This document shows positions 17,330 to 25,964 of a stretch of 64,000 bases of DNA, one piece after another (positions within the stretch are counted from its first letter, which is position 1; every line of letters begins with the position of its first letter). The notes beneath the pieces are model-generated. The model had not been told where the DNA came from. It ran no database searches and was given only the letters and a program-made list of their open reading frames with translations. Source of the stretch: Bradyrhizobium ottawaense. Its GTDB lineage: Bacteria > Pseudomonadota > Alphaproteobacteria > Rhizobiales > Xanthobacteraceae. The position numbers and the translations under genes are program-made. The stretch covers positions 868,001 through 932,000 of the forward strand of contig NZ_CP029425.2 of assembly GCF_002278135.3 (NCBI RefSeq), given 5' to 3'.

Positions 17330-18628
17330 ATGTCGAACAGGTTTACGCAATACATTCTGGCCGCGATGGTGCTCGGCATCATCATGGGGTCGGCAATCTA
17401 CAACTTCCTGCCCGACACGCGCGCCGACTGGGCCTCCTCCATCAACCTGATCGCCATGATGTTCCTGCGCCTGATCAAGATGATCATCGCGCCGCTGGTG
17501 TTCGCGACCCTGGTCGGCGGCATCGCCCATATGGGCTCGGGCTCCAAGCTCGGCCGCATCTTCGCCAAGACCATGGGCTGGTTCATCAGCGCCTCCTTCG
17601 TCTCGCTGCTGCTCGGCCTCGTGATGGTGAACCTGCTGCAGCCCGGTGCGAACTTCCCGGGCACGCTGCCCCAGGCGGGGCAATCGACCGGCCTGCCGGT
17701 GTCGGCATTCTCGATCGAGAAATTCCTGACCCATCTGATCCCGACCTCGATCGCGGACGCGATGGCGCAGAACGAGATCCTGCAGATCGTGATCTTCGCG
17801 GTGTTCTTCTCGGTGGCGATGGGCTCCATGCCCGAACGTTCGAAGCCGATCCTCGCGATGATCGACGACGTCGGCCACATCATGCTCAAGGTCACGAGCT
17901 ACGTGATGCTGTTCGCGCCGCTCGCGGTGTGGGCGGCGATCACCGCAACCGTCGCCAAGAACGGCCTCGCGGTGCTCTGGAAGCTCGTCGTGTTCATGGG
18001 CGGCTTCTATCTCTCGCTGGCGATCCTGTGGACCATCCTGGTCATCGTCGGCTTCATCGTGATCGGCCCGCGCTACAGCCATCTGTTGAAGCTGGTCCGT
18101 GAGCCGCTGATGATCGCTTTCTCGACCGCGAGCTCGGAGGCGGCCTATCCGAAGACGCTCGAGGCGCTCAACCGCTTCGGCGCGTCGTCGCGGATCTCGA
18201 GCTTCGTGCTGCCGCTCGGCTATTCCTTCAATCTCGACGGCACGATGATGTACTGCACCTTCGCGGCCGTCTTCATCGCGCAGAGCTATCACATCGACAT
18301 GCCGCTCGGCACCCAGCTTGCGATGCTGGCGACGCTGATGATCACCTCGAAAGGCGTCGCCGGCGTGCCGCGCGCCTCGCTCGTGGTGATCGCCTCGACG
18401 CTGGCGCAGTTCAACATCCCCGAAGCGGGCCTGTTGATGATCATGGGCATCGACACCTTCCTCGACATGGGTCGCAGCGCCACCAACGTGATCGGCAACA
18501 CGCTCGCGACCTCGGTCGTGGCCAAATGGGAAGGCGAGCTCGGGCCCGAGCACGAGCTCGGACCCGGCGAGGTCGTGCCTGAGGACATGGTGCCGGGCGA
18601 AGTGCCCGCGATGGCCGGCCATGGATAG
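17330..18628 (+). CDS. Dicarboxylate/amino-acid:cation symporter (DAACS)
   Basis: 432 residues. The family motifs are present: serine-rich loop AFSTASSEAAYPKTLE, the NMDGT-like SFNLDGTMMYCTFAAVFIAQ, and MGIDTFLDMGRSATNVIGN in the last helices. About eight membrane segments and two re-entrant loops are expected. Substrates are C4-dicarboxylates, glutamate or aspartate. The C-terminal tail is unusually acidic and Gly-Pro rich (ELGPEHELGPGEVVPEDMVP). An amino-acid-type binding protein starts ten bases after its stop, an uncommon partner for a secondary transporter. Confidence 0.9.
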   Translation: MSNRFTQYILAAMVLGIIMGSAIYNFLPDTRADWASSINLIAMMFLRLIKMIIAPLVFATLVGGIAHMGSGSKLGRIFAKTMGWFISASFVSLLLGLVMVNLLQPGANFPGTLPQAGQSTGLPVSAFSIEKFLTHLIPTSIADAMAQNEILQIVIFAVFFSVAMGSMPERSKPILAMIDDVGHIMLKVTSYVMLFAPLAVWAAITATVAKNGLAVLWKLVVFMGGFYLSLAILWTILVIVGFIVIGPRYSHLLKLVREPLMIAFSTASSEAAYPKTLEALNRFGASSRISSFVLPLGYSFNLDGTMMYCTFAAVFIAQSYHIDMPLGTQLAMLATLMITSKGVAGVPRASLVVIASTLAQFNIPEAGLLMIMGIDTFLDMGRSATNVIGNTLATSVVAKWEGELGPEHELGPGEVVPEDMVPGEVPAMAGHG

Positions 18629-18637
18629 GAGCGAACC

Positions 18638-19579
18638 ATGGGCCAGACACTGGCGAGGTCACTGACCTCAATCGGCTTGTTGCTCGCGGCATCGTTGCTC
18701 GCAACCTCCTTGTTCGCGACCTCGGCATCCGCGCAGACCGGCGGCGAAGGGCTCAGCCCGACGCTGTCGGCCATCAAGACGGCGCACACCGTGCGGCTCG
18801 GCTATCGCGAGAGCTCGCCGCCGTTCTCGTTCCTCGACCAGTCGGGCCGTCCAATCGGCTACAGCCTCGAGCTCTGCGAGGCCATCGTCGAGGAGATCGG
18901 CGTCGAGGTCGACGATCCCAATCTCAGAATCGACTACGTCAAGGTCACCTCGGACGACCGCATCGACGCCGTGCTGCAGAACAAGATCGACCTGGAATGC
19001 GGCTCGACCACGGCCAATGCCGAGCGCGGCAAGCGCGTCGCCTTCTCGCCGCTGATGTTCGTCGCCGGGACCAAGCTGATGGTGCCGAAGACATCCAGCG
19101 CCCAGTCGCTCACCGATCTGAAGGGCAAGACCATCGTGGTGACGAAGGGCACCACCAACGAGCAGGCGATCCAGGCCGCGGACAAGAAATTTTCGTTGGG
19201 ATTGAACATCGCCGTCGGCGCCGATCACGAGCAATCCTACCAGATGCTCGCCGATGGCAAGGCCGATGCCTTCGCAACCGACGACATCCTGCTCTTCGGC
19301 CTGATCGCGCGCCACAAGGCGCAGGACAAGTTCCGCGTCACCGGCGATTATCTGTCCTACGACCCCTACGGCATCATGTTCAGGAAGGGCGAGCCGCAGC
19401 TATCGGCCGTGGTCGAGCGCGCCTTCCGCAAGCTCGGCTCCAACCGCGACCTCGTCCCGCTCTACAACAAATGGTTCACCGCAAGGCTTCCCACCGGCGA
19501 ACGTCTGAACGTGCCGATCTCGCTGCAGCTGGAAGAGGCGTTCAAGGCGATGGACGATTCAGCGAGCGCGAATAATTAG
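18638..19579 (+). CDS. Amino-acid ABC transporter substrate-binding protein (GltI-like)
   Basis: 313 residues; signal peptide with two hydrophobic repeats (LLLAASLLATSLFATSASA). The mature protein carries the PBP2 family-3 pattern: YRESSPPFSFLDQSGRPIGY, then GSTTANAERGKRVAFS and DLKGKTIVVTKGTTNEQAI. Glutamate/aspartate binding is typical. No ATPase or permease follows, so it is either an orphan that joins a distant transporter or it works with the upstream symporter; the ten-base spacing supports cotranscription. Confidence 0.87.
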   Translation: MGQTLARSLTSIGLLLAASLLATSLFATSASAQTGGEGLSPTLSAIKTAHTVRLGYRESSPPFSFLDQSGRPIGYSLELCEAIVEEIGVEVDDPNLRIDYVKVTSDDRIDAVLQNKIDLECGSTTANAERGKRVAFSPLMFVAGTKLMVPKTSSAQSLTDLKGKTIVVTKGTTNEQAIQAADKKFSLGLNIAVGADHEQSYQMLADGKADAFATDDILLFGLIARHKAQDKFRVTGDYLSYDPYGIMFRKGEPQLSAVVERAFRKLGSNRDLVPLYNKWFTARLPTGERLNVPISLQLEEAFKAMDDSASANN

Positions 19580-19599
19580 ACGGCGGTTCGCTCTCTCTC

Positions 19600-19756
19600 C
19601 GTCATCCTGAGGCGCGCGCTCGGCGGTGCAAGCGCACCGCCGAGCAGGCCTCGAAGGATGAACGGCCGAGCTGGCAGCCGGGCCGTCGCCCTTCGAGGGC
19701 CGCTGAAGAAGCTGCCACCCCCAGCGCAACGGCCTTGCCGTTGCGCTGGGGGTGGC
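19600..19756. repeat. Palindromic repeat and long perfect hairpin
   Basis: Begins with CCGTCATCCTGAGG as at 7344, contains a first hairpin CTCGGCGGTGC-AAGC-GCACCGCCGAG (19619-19644), and ends with a perfect 19-bp stem, 19715-19755, with loop CTT (arm start CCACCCCCAGCGCAACGGC). It lies between convergent genes, so a shared transcription terminator is plausible although no U-tract follows. Confidence 0.75.
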
Positions 19757-19765
19757 GGTGATGGG

Positions 19766-20581
19766 TCATCGTTCGCTGTGCACTCGATCGAACACCCGAT
19801 CCAGCGCCGCATCATACGCCGCTTGCACCAGTTGCGGATGCAGCTTGCCGAGCGTTTCCATCATCACGCCGGAATTGATCTCGAGCACTTTCCATTCGCC
19901 GTCGACGCGGACCACGTCGATCGACGCAAAAGCGATGCCGATCGCGCGCGCGGCATCCATTGCCAGCTCCACGCAGGCCGTTCGAACCTCGCTGTCCCCC
20001 AGCAACACCGGCTTTGCGCCGGCATCGAGATTATGTCGCCAATCCGTGCCGCGCTGCTTGCTGTAGACGACGAGGGGCGCCTCATCGAGCAGCACCACGC
20101 GGACCTCGTCCTCGATCGCGACATAGGGTGAGATCACGAGCCCGGCGCTCATCGAAAACACCTCGCTGGCCGCGTGGTCGAGTTCCGCCTCCGTCGTCAC
20201 CTTGAACACCGAGCGCCCCGATGTCCCCTCGTTCGGCTTCACCACCACGCCTTGCGGATTCTGAGCGAGCAGCGCGAGCATCCGCTGGCGCCAATCGGCA
20301 CCGGCGACGTGCACGCCCAGCTTCGGGTTGAGGAAGAGGTGATGGGAAATGCAGGGCACGCCCTCCAGCGCCAGCGCCTCTGATGTCGCCGATTTGTCGT
20401 TGGCGAGGCGATGGGCGATGGCGCTGTTGAGGCCGATGTCGTAGCCGAAGGCGAAGCGCCGCTCATCGCCCCGGCGCATCGCGATCAGCCAGCCACCGGC
20501 GCGGACATCGACCGCAATGCCATGCTCCGCGCAATAGCGCCTGATGGCCTGGACGAAGATTCGCTCGTCGCTTGCCGCCAT
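19766..20581 (-). CDS. ATP-grasp family ligase-like protein
   Basis: 271 residues from ATG at 20581; a TTG at 20626 is an alternative start. ATP-grasp features: VVKPNEGTSGRSVFKV (glycine-rich ATP loop), GLVISPYVAIEDEVRVVLLD, and the metal-binding FASIDVVRVDGEWKVLEINSGV near the C terminus (Glu and Asn of EIN). This resembles RimK or YheC/D-type ligases that add amino acids or make peptide bonds. No partner gene reveals the substrate. Confidence 0.75.
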   Translation of the reverse strand: MAASDERIFVQAIRRYCAEHGIAVDVRAGGWLIAMRRGDERRFAFGYDIGLNSAIAHRLANDKSATSEALALEGVPCISHHLFLNPKLGVHVAGADWRQRMLALLAQNPQGVVVKPNEGTSGRSVFKVTTEAELDHAASEVFSMSAGLVISPYVAIEDEVRVVLLDEAPLVVYSKQRGTDWRHNLDAGAKPVLLGDSEVRTACVELAMDAARAIGIAFASIDVVRVDGEWKVLEINSGVMMETLGKLHPQLVQAAYDAALDRVFDRVHSER

Positions 20582-20965
20582 GTGTTTCCGTCGCGCTTCA
20601 GACGTTCCTGGCGCCAAAAGCCGCAAAAATGCGGGAAACGGCGCCGAACCAGGGTGAAAGTCAGAGCTATTCTTAATGAAATTCTCGCGAGCGCGATGGA
20701 AATTAAGTGCTGCATTCGAACGCTGCAGGGAAAAGAAATTGCCCGCCGCGCGCGCCCGGCAGCAGATTCATTAACAATATGGCCAATTCCGCCGCAAATG
20801 CCGGTTTGACCGGCATCAATTGCATCCGGAACGAGGTTGATTATTGGTCTCAATGGCGTAGATCACACACGCGAAATCCTCCGCCATGGCAATGGTGTCC
20901 GCCCCGTTTCAGGGCCGGGCAACGCTTTTGCCCTAAAACCGCAATTATTCGGAATATCGAAAATC
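20582..20965. other. Intergenic region, nothing recognised
   Basis: 384 bp between the divergent ATP-grasp and ferredoxin-NADP reductase genes. It is less GC-rich than its surroundings and must hold both promoters. Short open frames here have no start signal or recognisable product. Confidence 0.5.
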
Positions 20966-21739
20966 ATGAGCGCGTTTTACCGAGAGAAGGTTCTTTCCGT
21001 CCAGCACTGGACCGACACGCTGTTCAGCTTCCGCGCCACGCGCGATACCGGCTTCCGTTTCCAGAACGGCCAGTTCGCGATGATCGGCCTCGAGATCGAC
21101 GGCCGTCCGCTGCTGCGCGCCTACAGCATGGCGAGCGCCAATCACGAGGAAGAGCTCGAGTTCTTCTCGATCAAGGTTCAGGACGGCCCGCTGACCTCGC
21201 GCCTGCAGAAGATCAAAGAGGGCGACACCATCCTGGTCGGCCGCAAGGCGACCGGCACGCTGATCACCGATAACCTCCTTCCCGGCAAGCGGCTGATGCT
21301 GCTCTCGACCGGAACGGGCCTCGCGCCGTTCGCGAGCCTGATCAAGGACCCCGAGGTCTATGACCAGTTCGAGTCGATCGTGCTGGTGCATGGCTGCCGC
21401 CAGGTCTCCGAGCTCGCCTATGGCGAGAAGCTGGTCGCTTCCTTGCGCGAGGATGAGCTGTTCGGCGAGCTGCTCGCGGACAAGCTGATCTACTACCCGA
21501 CCGTGACCCGCGAGCCGTTCAAGAACCGCGGCCGCATCACCGACCTCATCAACTCCGAGCAGATCTTCAACGATATCGGGCAATCGCCCCTCGACATCGC
21601 CACCGACCGCATCATGATGTGCGGCAGCCCGGGGATGCTCGAAGAGCTGAAGGTGATGTTCGAAGGCCGTGACTTCATCGAAGGAAGCGGCAACAAGCCT
21701 GGCCATTTCGTGATCGAGAAGGCATTCGTCGAGCGCTAA
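20966..21739 (+). CDS. fpr: Ferredoxin--NADP(+) reductase
   Basis: 257 residues from ATG at 20966. FAD-binding RAYSMASANHEEELEFFSIK, NADP-binding LLSTGTGLAPFASLIKDPEVY and VYDQFESIVLVHGCR, and C-terminal GNKPGHFVIEKAFVER, all as in the subclass-I Fpr of Azotobacter and Rhodobacter. The enzyme exchanges electrons between NADPH and ferredoxin or flavodoxin, and takes part in oxidative stress defence. An in-frame extension upstream to 20837 lacks similarity and is rejected. Confidence 0.93.
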   Translation: MSAFYREKVLSVQHWTDTLFSFRATRDTGFRFQNGQFAMIGLEIDGRPLLRAYSMASANHEEELEFFSIKVQDGPLTSRLQKIKEGDTILVGRKATGTLITDNLLPGKRLMLLSTGTGLAPFASLIKDPEVYDQFESIVLVHGCRQVSELAYGEKLVASLREDELFGELLADKLIYYPTVTREPFKNRGRITDLINSEQIFNDIGQSPLDIATDRIMMCGSPGMLEELKVMFEGRDFIEGSGNKPGHFVIEKAFVER

Positions 21740-21782
21740 GCTCTTTTGAAGAAGCGGCGTAATCGCGCGCCACACTCAACTC

Positions 21783-21935
21783 GTCGTCCCGGACAAGCGC
21801 AGCGAAGCGGAGCGCCGATCCGGGACCCATAACCACAGGCCGTGGTTATGCGAAGGGTCGGAGTGACAGTCTTCTCTCACCACGACATCTTGTGGTTATG
21901 GGTCCCGGGTCTGCGCTTACGCTTGCCCGGGACGA
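21783..21935. repeat. Intergenic palindromic repeat, GTCGTCCCGG class
   Basis: Inverted termini GTCGTCCCGGACAAGCGCAG and CTTGCCCGGGACGAC, with internal GGGACCCATAACCACAGG and TGGTTATGGGTCCC. It lies downstream of fpr, and about 300 bp remain before the next gene. Confidence 0.8.
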
Positions 21936-22234
21936 CAGCTGAGCTTGGGGAATCCAGTGTGACCCCACGCGCGGCCATTAAGGGCCCAGCGTCCGCCGCC
22001 CCTCCACCACCCTTCTGCTGCACTGCAAAACCCGCCCATCGGGCTGATTGATCTATCTCGGCCGAATTCGCTAGCCTGAAACAAGGGCCGCGTCATATCC
22101 GTATGACAGGCAAGGGCGTATCGTACCGCCTCATTGCTGGCGAGAGGATGGGAATCGTGGCCGACGACACCAAGACGCAGGACTTCTCCCAACACTCATC
22201 CCACAAACGCCTGCCGCTGGCGGAGGAGGGGATC

Positions 22235-23860
22235 ATGGAGACCCTGCTGCTGCCATTCTCGCCGCGCTTCATCGTGCTGACGATCTGCGCAGTCGTCACC
22301 GCGCTCCTGATCGGTATCGGTATCGCCGACCGCAAGATCTTCGACATCCTGCTGGTGCCGATCCTGATCTTCGGCGCGCTGACGCTGCTCGGCGTCCGCG
22401 ATCTCCTGCAGAAGAGCCACGCGGTGCTGCGCAACTATCCGATTTCGGCGCATATCCGCTTCCTGCTCGAAGAGATCCGCCCGGAGATGCGGCAGTATTT
22501 CTTCGAGAGCGAGAAGGACGGCATGCCGTTCTCGCGCGACACCCGCGCGGTGGTGTATCAGCGCGCCAAGATGGAACTCGACAAGCGTCCGTTCGGCACC
22601 CAGGAGGACGTCTACCGCCAGGGCTACGAGTGGATGCATCACTCGGTGTCGCCGAAGGCGCATGCCGAGGAGAAATTCCGCATCAGCATCGGCGGCCCCG
22701 ACTGCAAGAAGCCCTATTCGGCCTCGGTGTTCAACATTTCCGCGATGAGCTTTGGCGCGCTCAGCCCCAACGCAGTGCGCGCGCTCAATGCCGGCGCCAG
22801 GAAGGGCGGCTTCGCGCACGACACCGGCGAGGGCGGCGTCAGCCCCTATCACCGCGAGATGGGCGGCGACATCATCTGGGAGATCGGCTCCGGCTATTTC
22901 GGCTGCCGTCATCTCGACGGCACCTTCGATCCCGAAGCGTTCGCGCGCGTCGCCGGTGACGACCAGATCAAGATGGTCGAGCTCAAGGTCAGCCAGGGCG
23001 CCAAGCCCGGCCACGGCGGCGTGCTGCCGGCGGCAAAGGTCTCGGAGGAGATCTCCAAGATCCGCGGCGTCGCGATGGGCGAGGACTGCATTTCGCCGGC
23101 CTCGCATCGCGCCTTCTCCACCCCGGCCGGCATGATGCAGTTCATCGCCGAGATGCGCCGCCTGTCGGGCGGCAAGCCGGCCGGCTTCAAGCTGTGCATC
23201 GGCCATCCCTGGGAATTCCTGGCGATCTGCAAGGCGATGCTTCAGACCGGCATCTATCCGGATTTCATCGTCGTCGACGGCAACGAAGGCGGCACCGGTG
23301 CGGCGCCGCTGGAATTCATGGACCATCTGGGCATGCCGATGCGCGAGGGCGTCAACTTCGTCCACAACGCGCTGATCGGCATCAATGCGCGCGACCGCAT
23401 CAAGATCGGCGCGTCCGGCAAGATCGCCACCGCCTTCGACATGGCGCGCGCGATGGCGATCGGCGCCGACTATTGCAATTCGGCGCGCGGCTTCATGTTC
23501 TCGCTCGGCTGCATCCAGTCGCTGAGCTGCCACACCGACCGCTGCCCGACCGGGGTGGCGACCCAGGATCCGACGCGCGCGCGTGCGCTTTACGTGCCGC
23601 TCAAGATCGACCGCGTGCACAATTATCACCACGCGACGCTGCATTCGCTGACCGAGCTGATCGCCGCGGCAGGCCTCGAGCATCCGCAGCAGCTGCGCCC
23701 GATTCACTTCACCCAGCGCACCTCGACCACCGATGTGAGATCCTTTGCGCAGCTCTATCCGGCGCTGCGTCCTGGCGAGCTGCTCGAAGGCACCGAAGAC
23801 CCGCGCTTCCGCGACGCCTGGCGGTTGGCGCAGGCGGAAACGTTCCAGCCGGCGCCATAG
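22235..23860 (+). CDS. FMN-binding glutamate-synthase-like protein (GltB central/FMN domain)
   Basis: 541 residues; ATG at 22235 is chosen because GGAGGAGGGG lies directly before it, though the frame is open to 22103. One or two membrane-like segments at the N terminus (FIVLTICAVVTALLIGIGIA, then ILLVPILIFGALTLL) precede a GltS FMN domain: SFGALSPNAVRALNAGA, GEGGVSPYHREMGGDIIW, DGNEGGTGAAPLEFMD, and CHTDRCPTGVATQDP. This single-domain class lacks the glutaminase domain. It is probably membrane-anchored, and its reaction is not established. Confidence 0.85.
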   Translation: METLLLPFSPRFIVLTICAVVTALLIGIGIADRKIFDILLVPILIFGALTLLGVRDLLQKSHAVLRNYPISAHIRFLLEEIRPEMRQYFFESEKDGMPFSRDTRAVVYQRAKMELDKRPFGTQEDVYRQGYEWMHHSVSPKAHAEEKFRISIGGPDCKKPYSASVFNISAMSFGALSPNAVRALNAGARKGGFAHDTGEGGVSPYHREMGGDIIWEIGSGYFGCRHLDGTFDPEAFARVAGDDQIKMVELKVSQGAKPGHGGVLPAAKVSEEISKIRGVAMGEDCISPASHRAFSTPAGMMQFIAEMRRLSGGKPAGFKLCIGHPWEFLAICKAMLQTGIYPDFIVVDGNEGGTGAAPLEFMDHLGMPMREGVNFVHNALIGINARDRIKIGASGKIATAFDMARAMAIGADYCNSARGFMFSLGCIQSLSCHTDRCPTGVATQDPTRARALYVPLKIDRVHNYHHATLHSLTELIAAAGLEHPQQLRPIHFTQRTSTTDVRSFAQLYPALRPGELLEGTEDPRFRDAWRLAQAETFQPAP

Positions 23861-23963
23861 GGCATCGCTCGGCCGGTGGCGGCACCGGCCCGGCCCGCGC
23901 ATATTCGTCGCGAGCGGAGCTGGCATTTAAGATTTTGTTCAACTTTGGGTGTAGATTGTGCCC

Positions 23964-24203
23964 ATGGACGAACGGCGCGACAAGGCGAGACATCGCGTGC
24001 TGAAGGCCGGAACGATCGAGTTCGGCGGCGGCGCGATCGACTGCACCGTCCGCAACCTGTCCGACACCGGTGCCGCGCTCGACGTCACCAGCCCGGTCGG
24101 CATTCCCGAGCATTTCACCCTGTTCGTCCAAGCGGACGGAACGCATCTGTCGTGCACCGTGATCTGGCGCAAGGAGAAGCGGATCGGCGTGAGGTTCGGG
24201 TGA
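23964..24203 (+). CDS. PilZ-domain protein
   Basis: 79 residues from ATG at 23964 (a GTG six bases earlier is possible). Short PilZ domain: the N-terminal basic stretch MDERRDKARHRVLKAG holds the RxxxR c-di-GMP contact, and VRNLSDTGAALDV is the (D/N)xSxxG element. Many rhizobial members are this short. Likely a c-di-GMP-responsive adaptor, though the arginines are spaced differently from strong binders. Confidence 0.8.
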   Translation: MDERRDKARHRVLKAGTIEFGGGAIDCTVRNLSDTGAALDVTSPVGIPEHFTLFVQADGTHLSCTVIWRKEKRIGVRFG

Positions 24204-24244
24204 GGTGAGTTGGCGCGAGGTGAGTTCGCGCTGCAAACACCGCT

Positions 24245-24400
24245 GTCGTCCCGGGGCGCGACAAAGTCGCGAACCCGGGACCCATAACCACAGGGAGAAG
24301 TCGCCGCGCGAGCTGGCAACTCCGAATCTTCGCCAAACGGCCTTCCGGGAGTATGGGTCCCGGATCGGCGCGCGCTTGAAGCGCGCTTGTCCGGGACGAC
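24245..24400. repeat. Intergenic palindromic repeat, GTCGTCCCGG class
   Basis: Inverted termini GTCGTCCCGGGG and GTCCGGGACGAC, with CCCGGGACCCATAACCACAG and TATGGGTCCCGG inside. It occupies the space between the convergent PilZ and CorC/HlyC genes. Confidence 0.8.
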
Positions 24401-24427
24401 AGCTGTGGTTGAGGCTCGCTCTATCAA

Positions 24428-25723
24428 CTACCCCGTCTCGACCTCACTCAACCGGCTCGCCAGGATCTTGTCGATCCGCCGCCCGTCGAGATCGACCACC
24501 TCGATGTGCCAGCCGCCGAAGTCGAAGGCATCGCCGGTGTCGGGCAGCACGTTGAACTGTTGCAGCACCAGGCCGGCCACCGTGTTGTAGCGGTGCGGCG
24601 GCAATTCGACGCCGAGCAATTCGCCGAATTCGTCCACCGGCATCCAGCCCGAGATCAGCAGCGAATCGTCGGCGCGCCTGACAAAGGCGGGCTCCGGCGG
24701 TCCGGCCTCCGAATGGAAGGCGCCGACGATCGATTCGAGGATGTCGGCGGCCGTCACCATGCCTTCGAAGCCGCCATATTCGTCGTAGACGAAACCGACG
24801 TGGACCGGCGCAGCCTTCAGGATGGTCAGCACGTCGCGCGCGTCTGCCGACGCCGGGATGCCGGGCGCTTCGCGCACCAGCGCGCGCAGGTCCGGCGTGC
24901 GTTCGTTCATATAGGCGATCAGCAGGTCCTTGGCCTGGAGCACGCCGATCGGCTTGTCGCGGTCGCCGTCGGAGACGGGAAAGCGCGAATGCGGGCTCTT
25001 GGCGATGATCTCCCGGATGGCCGCCGGATCGTCGTTGAGGTCGATCTCGTCGACCTCTGTGCGCGGCGTCATCACCGCGCCGACCGGCCGGTCGCCGAGC
25101 CGCATCACGCCGGCGATCATCTCCTTCTCACCGGGCTCGAGCACGCCCGCGCTCTCGGCCTCGCTGACGAGGTGGTGGATCTCGTCCTCCGAGACCTTCT
25201 CCTCGGCCTTGCCGCCGCGGCCGAGCAGCGTGAGGATCAGCCTGCCCGAGAGATCGAGCAGAAAGACCAGCGGCAGCGAGACTTTCGCAAGCACGTGCAT
25301 GGCGGGCGCGACCCTGACCGCGATGCTCTCGGGGTCGCGCAGCGCCACCTGTTTCGGCACCAGCTCACCGACGATCAGGGTGGCGTAGGTGATCAGCGTC
25401 ACGACGATGCCGACGCCGACGATGTCGGCAATTCCCGCGGATAGACCGAGCTCGAGCAGCCATTGCGTCAGCCGCTGTCCGAGCGTCGCGCCGGAGAACG
25501 CGCCGGAGAGCACGCCGACCAGCGTGATGCCGATCTGCACCGTCGAGAGGAACTTGCCGGGATTGGCTGCCAGTGTCAGCGCCCGCTCGGCGCCGCGCAC
25601 GCCCTTGGCGGCGAGCATCGACAACCGGGCCGGGCGGGACGAGACCACGGCCAGCTCCGACATGGACAAGAGGCCGTTGATGACGATCAGGACGACGACG
25701 ATGACGAGTTCGACCGAGAGCAT
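24428..25723 (-). CDS. CorC/HlyC-family membrane protein with CBS domains
   Basis: 431 residues. Order: DUF21/CNNM transmembrane domain at about 1-180 (VELVIVVVLIVINGLLSMSE at the start, and VELVPKQVALRDPE near 120), a CBS pair at about 205-330 (VMTPRTEVDEIDLN, SRFPVSDGDRDKPIGVLQAK), and a CorC_HlyC domain at the C terminus. These proteins are Mg2+/Co2+ efflux or membrane stress proteins. The old haemolysin name is not supported as a function here. Confidence 0.9.
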   Translation of the reverse strand: MLSVELVIVVVLIVINGLLSMSELAVVSSRPARLSMLAAKGVRGAERALTLAANPGKFLSTVQIGITLVGVLSGAFSGATLGQRLTQWLLELGLSAGIADIVGVGIVVTLITYATLIVGELVPKQVALRDPESIAVRVAPAMHVLAKVSLPLVFLLDLSGRLILTLLGRGGKAEEKVSEDEIHHLVSEAESAGVLEPGEKEMIAGVMRLGDRPVGAVMTPRTEVDEIDLNDDPAAIREIIAKSPHSRFPVSDGDRDKPIGVLQAKDLLIAYMNERTPDLRALVREAPGIPASADARDVLTILKAAPVHVGFVYDEYGGFEGMVTAADILESIVGAFHSEAGPPEPAFVRRADDSLLISGWMPVDEFGELLGVELPPHRYNTVAGLVLQQFNVLPDTGDAFDFGGWHIEVVDLDGRRIDKILASRLSEVETG

Positions 25724-25964
25724 TGACGTTCCGAGGTAAGGGAGTGTGGCCGAAGAGGACGCACACGCCTTGATATAGGTATTCGGCGAAGAAATGCCGG
25801 CAATTTTGCCGCATTTGGCGCCCCGAGGGAACCGTGTCGCCGCTGACTTCGACTCCGCTTGCGCGAGCTCCCGTGGAACTACGGGAATGCCGGTGCTTAA
25901 CGGGCTCTTAGTGGCCCCCGGCTAGGTTTTCGACATTGCAGAAGTGTATTCGGGGGGGCCCAGG

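Noticed and set aside
17147..18622. 491-codon minus-strand frame
   Set aside because: His/Arg/Asp-rich composition typical of antisense to the symporter gene, which has clear family motifs.
22196..23926. 576-codon minus-strand frame
   Set aside because: Antisense shadow of the FMN glutamate-synthase-like gene.
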